This document shows, one piece after another, positions 14,301-17,839 of a stretch of DNA of 17,839 nucleotides. This DNA is from Acetobacteraceae bacterium (GTDB lineage Bacteria > Pseudomonadota > Alphaproteobacteria > Acetobacterales > Acetobacteraceae). The position numbers were made by a program, and so were the translations under genes. Below the pieces are notes generated by a model. That model worked only from the letters and a program-made list of their open reading frames with translations. It was not told where the DNA came from and did no database searches. How positions within the stretch are numbered: position 1 is the stretch's first letter; each line of letters starts with the position of its first letter. The DNA is taken from the NCBI GenBank assembly GCA_027323595.1, contig DAHWBL010000256.1, forward strand, positions 1 to 17,839, written 5' to 3'.

Positions 14301-14324
14301 TCGGCGGGAAATTCATCCCGCTGA
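14301..14324 (+). other. Stem-loop upstream of the LOG-family gene
   Basis: TCGGCGGGA (14301-14309) pairs with TCCCGCTGA (14316-14324), with one G-T wobble and a six-base loop. It ends 20 bases before the ATG at 14344, just ahead of the GAGG ribosome site. It could affect translation of the LOG gene; chance is also possible. Confidence 0.3.
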
Positions 14325-14343
14325 CGCCATCGAGGAATTGACG

Positions 14344-14952
14344 ATGCCTGATGCCCAGCCCCCGGCGGCGCGCCCGATCCGTTCCGTCGCCGTGTTTTGC
14401 GGCTCACGCGAGGGCAACAATCCCGCCTTCCGCGCCGCCGCGTCCGAGCTGGGTGCCGGCCTCGCGCTGGCCGGCATGCGGCTGGTCTATGGCGGCGGGC
14501 GCATCGGGCTGATGGGCATCGTCGCCGACGCGGTGCTCGCCGCCGGCGGCGAGGCGCTCGGCGTGATCCCCGAATTCCTCACCCGCCGTGAGGTGATGCA
14601 TCACGGCGTGCGCGATCTGGTGATCACCGACAGCATGCACAGCCGCAAGCAGCACATGTTCGAGGCCGCCGACGCCTTCGTCATGCTGCCCGGCGGCCTG
14701 GGCACGCTGGACGAGATCGTCGAGATCATCACCTGGCGCCAGCTCGGCCTGCACGACAAGCCGGTGCTGCTGTGCGACGTGGCCGGCTCCGCGCGCCCGA
14801 TCATGGCCGCGTTCGAGGCGAGCGTGGCGATGGATTTCGCCCGCGCCGACGCGATGGCGCTGTTCGAACTGCTGCCCGGAGCCGCCGCCACGCTGGCGCG
14901 ACTCGGCCAATTGCACCGCGGCATGGTGCCCGGCGACGCCGAGAGGCTGTAG
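14344..14952 (+). CDS. LOG-family (TIGR00730) phosphoribohydrolase
   Basis: This 202-residue cytoplasmic Rossmann-like protein is of the LOG/YvdD family, which cleaves nucleoside 5'-monophosphates (cytokinin nucleotides in the characterised members, AMP in several bacterial ones) to base and ribose 5-phosphate. Both defining motifs are present: SRKQHMFEAADAFVMLPGGLG around residues 100-120 in part, with the PGGLGTLDE box at 116-124 (Glu124 catalytic) and Arg101 just before it. AVFCGSREG near residue 16 and YGGGRIGLMG near 49 complete the nucleotide site. The start is ATG at 14344, with GAGG eight bases upstream; a TTG two codons earlier lies too close to it. It is a single gene, divergent from cytochrome c' and followed by tRNA-Pro. 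Whether it makes cytokinin is not predictable. Confidence 0.92.
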   Translation: MPDAQPPAARPIRSVAVFCGSREGNNPAFRAAASELGAGLALAGMRLVYGGGRIGLMGIVADAVLAAGGEALGVIPEFLTRREVMHHGVRDLVITDSMHSRKQHMFEAADAFVMLPGGLGTLDEIVEIITWRQLGLHDKPVLLCDVAGSARPIMAAFEASVAMDFARADAMALFELLPGAAATLARLGQLHRGMVPGDAERL

Positions 14953-14967
14953 CCCGCGCGCCAAGCC

Positions 14968-14996
14968 TTGCGAGCCGCATCCCCCCGGTCTATACC
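14968..14996 (+). promoter_or_regulatory. Candidate promoter of tRNA-Pro
   Basis: TTGCGA (14968-14973) and TATACC (14991-14996) are 17 bases apart and end 13 bases before the mature tRNA, the usual arrangement for a stable-RNA promoter. A GC-rich stretch follows the -10 box, as in stringently controlled promoters. Confidence 0.55.
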
Positions 14997-15009
14997 CCGC
15001 GCCGGTCGG

Positions 15010-15086
15010 CGGAGTGTAGCTCAGCCTGGTAGAGCACTGTGTTCGGGACGCAGGGGCCGGAGGTTCGAATCCTCTCACTCCGACCA
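15010..15086 (+). tRNA. tRNA-Pro, anticodon CGG
   Basis: This 77-base cloverleaf has acceptor stem CGGAGTG paired with CACTCCG, D-arm around GCTCAGCCTGGTAGAGC, anticodon arm CTGTG-TTCGGGA-CGCAG giving anticodon CGG (reads CCG, proline), and T-arm GGAGG-TTCGAAT-CCTCT. The discriminator A and 3' CCA are encoded. The 3' end lies six bases from the stop of the convergent monooxygenase gene, and no terminator hairpin is visible before it. No copy of the tRNA 3' end was seen elsewhere in the window, so there is no sign of an integrated element here. Confidence 0.96.
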
Positions 15087-15092
15087 CTTCCC

Positions 15093-16547
15093 TCATCGCC
15101 GAAATCGCTCGGGGATGTCGTAGCCGGCCATCAGCCCATCGACGATGCCGTTGAAATGCGGCCACGGGGTCTCGCGGTAGGAATGTCCGCGCACGATGAA
15201 CGACGCGCCGGCATAGAATTTCTCGTATTGCTGGTGCCGCCCGGCGAATTCCGAGCCAACCACGTCCCACGCCAGCTTGAACAGCTTCATCCGCTCCACC
15301 GCGCCCATCTGCGGGGTCGCCCAATAGGTCTCGAAGCTGTGCATCAGCGCCGGGTCGCCGGCCACCGAGATGTCGGCGGGCATCTGGAACACGCCGCCGC
15401 CGCACAGCTCGCGCAGAATATCCACGATCGCGCTGTAGCTTTCGGTGCACCAGTTCAGCGCCGCATACATGATGCGCCGGTTGAAGGTGAGGAACCCCTC
15501 CGGCCAGGCCTCGGCATCCTGGATCTGCCCGGCCACCAGCCCGGCGAGCAGCGCCTCCAGGCTCGCCAGCCGCCCCAGCGTCTCACGCACCGCCGGCACG
15601 CTGTCCGCGCCCGACGCCGCGGTCACCTTGCTCGCCAGCCCCACGATCAGCCCGAGCTTGGCCAGATAGCGCACGTTGGACTGGTGATTGCCGAAACAAT
15701 GCGCCGGCGTGGTGATGTAGATCTCGCGCGCCAGCAGCGCGTCGTTATGCACGAACACCCGCTCCCACGGCACCTTCACCTCCTCGCAGATCAGCATCGC
15801 GTCGGTCTCGTCGAAGCGGTGGGTGAGCGGGCTCTCGAACGCGTCGGGTGCCTCGCGCTCGAAGGATTTGCGCGACCACAGCGACAGCCCCGGCGCGTTC
15901 ACCGGCACCGCGCAGGTGATCGCCTGGCTGGCATTCTCGGCAGCCAGCGGGAGCAGATTTCCGATCCAGATCTCGTTGGCCAGCACCGCGCCGGTGGCCA
16001 GCATCTTCATCCCCGACACCACCACCCCGTCGGCGTCCTCGCGCACCACATGCAGGCTGGGCACCGGCAGGTTCATCTTCGTATAGAATTCCGGATTGCG
16101 CGCCGCCTGCGGCGGCAGCACCGCATAGGTCGCGTAGACGTCGTTGTCGCGCATATGCCTGTAATAGGCGGTCACGTTGTCGCCATAGATGCCAAAGGCG
16201 GAGGTGTTCATCGACATGCCGGTGACAAAGCTCGCCACATGGTCGGGTGAGCGGCCGAACATGCCATAACTCAGGCCCGCGATCGCACGATGCACCGCAC
16301 TGCGCTTTTCCAGATCCGCGCGGGTGCGCGCGCGCAGGAAATAGGCGCTGTGGCGCTGCCCGTCCTCGATATAGCTGGTGACGTCATGGTTCGCGGGGTC
16401 CGCCTTGAAATCATAGATCGCCGCCATCGACCGCGCGGCGTTGGCGAAAGCGGGGTGGGTGGTGACATCGGTGATCAATTCGCTGCCGATATAGACGCGC
16501 CGGCCGTCACGCAGGCTCGCCAGATGTTGCTCACCGGTTTTCAGCAT
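15093..16547 (-). CDS. HpaB-family flavin-dependent monooxygenase (4-hydroxyphenylacetate 3-hydroxylase-like)
   Basis: This 484-residue protein is of the HpaB family, which uses reduced FAD from a partner reductase to ortho-hydroxylate phenols. Family marks are SLRDGRRVYIGSELITDVTT near residues 11-30, the GRSPDHVASF segment near 106-115, the HCFGNHQSNVRYLAKLGL stretch in the middle, and ELCGGGVFQMPADIS towards the C-terminus. The related 4-hydroxybutyryl-CoA dehydratases need two cysteines in the region around residue 100, and none is there, so the monooxygenase branch is favoured. The ATG at 16547 has AGGAG upstream and overlaps the MarR-type gene by 17 bases, so the two form an operon. No HpaC-type flavin reductase is in the window. 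The true phenolic substrate is unknown; the length is slightly below classical HpaB (about 520). Confidence 0.87.
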   Translation of the reverse strand: MLKTGEQHLASLRDGRRVYIGSELITDVTTHPAFANAARSMAAIYDFKADPANHDVTSYIEDGQRHSAYFLRARTRADLEKRSAVHRAIAGLSYGMFGRSPDHVASFVTGMSMNTSAFGIYGDNVTAYYRHMRDNDVYATYAVLPPQAARNPEFYTKMNLPVPSLHVVREDADGVVVSGMKMLATGAVLANEIWIGNLLPLAAENASQAITCAVPVNAPGLSLWSRKSFEREAPDAFESPLTHRFDETDAMLICEEVKVPWERVFVHNDALLAREIYITTPAHCFGNHQSNVRYLAKLGLIVGLASKVTAASGADSVPAVRETLGRLASLEALLAGLVAGQIQDAEAWPEGFLTFNRRIMYAALNWCTESYSAIVDILRELCGGGVFQMPADISVAGDPALMHSFETYWATPQMGAVERMKLFKLAWDVVGSEFAGRHQQYEKFYAGASFIVRGHSYRETPWPHFNGIVDGLMAGYDIPERFRR

Positions 16548-17091
16548 TGGTCGCTCCTGTTTTGATGTGATCACGGATCAGGCCCGCGGCCCGTTCGCCG
16601 CACGGCAGCAGCATGTCCACAAGCCCGGCGAAGCGGGCGAAATTCCGGGCGCTCAGCGCGTCGAACAACGCATCGTTCACCTCCGCCTGGACCGGCGCCA
16701 ATGCCGAAAGTCGCGTGTCGGCCAAAGCACTCAGCCGCAGCAGCATGCGCCGCCGGTCCAGCGGATCGGCCGTCTTGTGCAGCCATCCGCCAGCCACGAG
16801 CTTGCCCGATTCGATGGTGATGAACGCGCCGCTGCGCTGCATCCAGGCCGCGACCTCGCCCACCGCCACACCCGCCGCGCCTTGCAGGCGCTGCACCGAC
16901 ATCAGCAGTTCATACTGCACGCCAGAAACGCCGATCAGCGCGCCGAACCCGTCGCGCACCGTGATCACGTTGCGCGAAAAGGACAGCATCGCATGGATCA
17001 TCCGCCGGAACGCGGCATCCGACCCGTCCACCAGAAGATCGACGCGCGACACCGTCGCCGCACCACCGCCAGACGCTTCGGAAAATCCCAT
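16531..17091 (-). CDS. MarR-family transcriptional regulator
   Basis: This 186-residue dimeric winged-helix DNA-binding protein has helix-turn-helix residues around SVQRLQGAAGVAVGEVAAWM then GAFITIESGKLVAGGWLHK, and the wing motif DPLDRRRMLLRLSALA, a good match to the MarR DxxDRR signature. MarR proteins typically repress their own gene and neighbours until a phenolic ligand binds. The start is ATG at 17091; further upstream reading would pass through the promoter and operator. A 7-2-7 palindrome lies 15-30 bases before the start and overlaps the predicted -10 box. It is the first gene of the operon with the monooxygenase and is divergent from the MFS gene, so it most likely controls both. 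Confidence 0.9.
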   Translation of the reverse strand: MGFSEASGGGAATVSRVDLLVDGSDAAFRRMIHAMLSFSRNVITVRDGFGALIGVSGVQYELLMSVQRLQGAAGVAVGEVAAWMQRSGAFITIESGKLVAGGWLHKTADPLDRRRMLLRLSALADTRLSALAPVQAEVNDALFDALSARNFARFAGLVDMLLPCGERAAGLIRDHIKTGATNAENR

Positions 17092-17105
17092 GCCCAACCC
17101 CGATA

Positions 17106-17121
17106 TTAGCTTTGAAGCTAA
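17106..17121. promoter_or_regulatory. Palindromic operator candidate for the MarR-type regulator
   Basis: TTAGCTT-TG-AAGCTAA is a perfect 7-base inverted repeat with a two-base centre, the size and symmetry of MarR operators. It begins 15 bases before the regulator's start codon and covers the predicted -10 box, so bound repressor would block RNA polymerase. It also lies within reach of the divergent MFS promoter. Confidence 0.7.
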
Positions 17122-17144
17122 GGTAATTCGCCCCCCAAGGTCAA
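17116..17144 (-). promoter_or_regulatory. Candidate promoter of the MarR-monooxygenase operon
   Basis: On the minus strand a -35 box TTGACC (17144-17139) is 17 bases from TTAGCT (17121-17116). The -35 matches well and the -10 only weakly, but the -10 lies inside the operator palindrome, as expected for a repressed promoter. The leader would be about 20 bases. Confidence 0.5.
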
Positions 17145-17171
17145 GCCCGCTCCGCCCCGGCGGGAGCGGGC
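17145..17171. repeat. Perfect 9-base inverted repeat between MarR and MFS genes
   Basis: GCCCGCTCC (17145-17153) and GGAGCGGGC (17163-17171) pair perfectly around nine bases. It directly abuts the -35 box of the regulator promoter and lies in the likely leader or promoter of the MFS gene. It could be a second protein site or an RNA hairpin. Confidence 0.55.
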
Positions 17172-17248
17172 GGAAAGTTCTGCTTCTCAAGCCGGCGCAA
17201 ACACCGCCATTGTGTCCGCCACCCCTGCCATCGGAGACGCCACTTCCA

Positions 17249-17839
17249 ATGACCACCGACGCGCCGGCGATGGCGCCTGCAACCCCCCTGGATGGGCCAG
17301 GCCGTTCCGCCAGGGCGACGATCCAGCTTTACCTCGCGCTGCTCATCGCACTGCTCGCCCTGGGCGCGCCCTATGGCGGGCTCATCGGCGTGCCGATCAG
17401 CTTCATCCTCAAGAACCGGCTGCATCTTGATCCAGACCAGCTCTCCAATTTCAAGCTGTATGCGTCGCTGCCGCTGTATTTTTCATTTCTTCCAGGATTT
17501 ATCAGAGACGTCTCAAGTCCGTTCGGCCTGAAGGACCGCGGCTTCATGCTGCTGTTCGGCGCGATCAGCGCCGTGCTGTACGCCACATTCGCCTTCATCG
17601 AGATCACCTATCTCACCCTGCTGATCGCGACATTGCTGCTCACCACCACCTATCTGTTCGTCCTGGCCGCGCAGAACGGGCTGAGCTCGGCGGTCGGCCA
17701 GCGCCATGCGATGTCGGGGCGGATCAGCGCGCTGTGGCAGATCGTCATCGCCATCCCGGCGATCCTGGCCCTGCTGCTCGGTGGCGCCATCAGCGATTTT
17801 CTCGAATCGAGCAGCGACCGTCTGGTCGCCGGCCTGCTG
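17249..17839 (+). CDS. MFS transporter (C-terminus beyond window)
   Basis: The 197 residues in the window stay open to the last base, so the gene continues to the right. After a 20-residue soluble start there are hydrophobic segments near residues 27-52 (IQLYLALLIALLALGAPYGG), 70-85, 98-120 (MLLFGAISAVLYATFAFIEI), 122-145 and 163-180, the pattern of the first half of a 12-helix major-facilitator protein. The stretch SLPLYFSFLPGFIRDVSSPF, followed by GLKDRGFMLLFGA, resembles the loop 2-3 region of the folate-biopterin (BT1)-like MFS branch; this subfamily placement is tentative. The ATG at 17249 has only a weak upstream GGAG. It is divergent from the MarR-type regulator and shares its control region, so it likely moves the monooxygenase's substrate or product. 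Confidence 0.8.
   Translation, partial: MTTDAPAMAPATPLDGPGRSARATIQLYLALLIALLALGAPYGGLIGVPISFILKNRLHLDPDQLSNFKLYASLPLYFSFLPGFIRDVSSPFGLKDRGFMLLFGAISAVLYATFAFIEITYLTLLIATLLLTTTYLFVLAAQNGLSSAVGQRHAMSGRISALWQIVIAIPAILALLLGGAISDFLESSSDRLVAGLL

Noticed and set aside
15010..15086. tRNA as an attachment site of an integrated element inside the window
   Set aside because: No second copy of the tRNA 3' end and no integrase were seen; the flank beyond the window could not be examined.
15039..16250. Open plus-strand frame of 403 codons starting in the tRNA
   Set aside because: It is antisense to the HpaB-type monooxygenase and begins inside a tRNA gene; His/Arg-rich shadow.
15093..16547. 4-hydroxybutyryl-CoA dehydratase
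   Set aside because: The family resemblance is shared, but the two cluster-binding cysteines expected around residue 100 are missing, so the monooxygenase call is kept.

Overview
The window is high-GC DNA with tightly packed genes and many 4-base start/stop overlaps. The mix of LIV-type transporters, a molybdenum hydroxylase, cytochrome c' with cytochrome b561 and a CCA-encoding tRNA-Pro fits an alphaproteobacterium, perhaps of the Acetobacteraceae/Rhodospirillales kind. That placement is inferred from gene content and codon style, not from a marker gene. No insertion sequence, phage gene or CRISPR array was seen.

Left region (1-10235, all minus strand). This is one long, probably co-transcribed catabolic cluster read from right to left: a 3-hydroxyisobutyrate-dehydrogenase-like oxidoreductase (promoter candidate at 10263-10291), a CocE/NonD-type hydrolase, a Tat-type periplasmic binding protein, LivH, LivM, LivG, LivF, a [2Fe-2S] subunit and a molybdopterin-binding subunit of a xanthine-dehydrogenase-family hydroxylase, and a second 3-hydroxyisobutyrate-dehydrogenase-like gene cut by the window edge. 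From LivH to the molybdenum subunit every junction overlaps. Importer and oxidising enzyme are therefore translationally linked and probably serve one compound: uptake by the ABC importer, hydrolysis of an ester or amide bond, molybdenum-dependent hydroxylation, then hydroxyacid or aldehyde-acid redox steps. The substrate is not known; an aromatic or N-heterocyclic compound is the best guess.

Middle region (10334-15086). This is denser, visibly GC-richer, housekeeping-like DNA: a secreted endonuclease/exonuclease/phosphatase-family protein; an unrecognised 165-residue protein whose end overlaps, tail to tail, a membrane-anchored LysM protein; a cytochrome b561-type membrane protein facing a periplasmic cytochrome c' across a strong shared hairpin; a LOG-family phosphoribohydrolase; and tRNA-Pro(CGG). 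Two 29-base tandem repeats, each holding a perfect 12-base palindrome, lie upstream of the cytochrome b gene.

Right region (15093-17839). A MarR-type regulator and an HpaB-family flavin-dependent monooxygenase form a 17-base-overlapping minus-strand operon, divergent from an MFS transporter that runs off the window. A 7-2-7 palindrome overlaps the predicted regulator promoter and is a good candidate operator. This looks like a second, smaller aromatic-compound module with its own uptake and control; no partner flavin reductase is visible.
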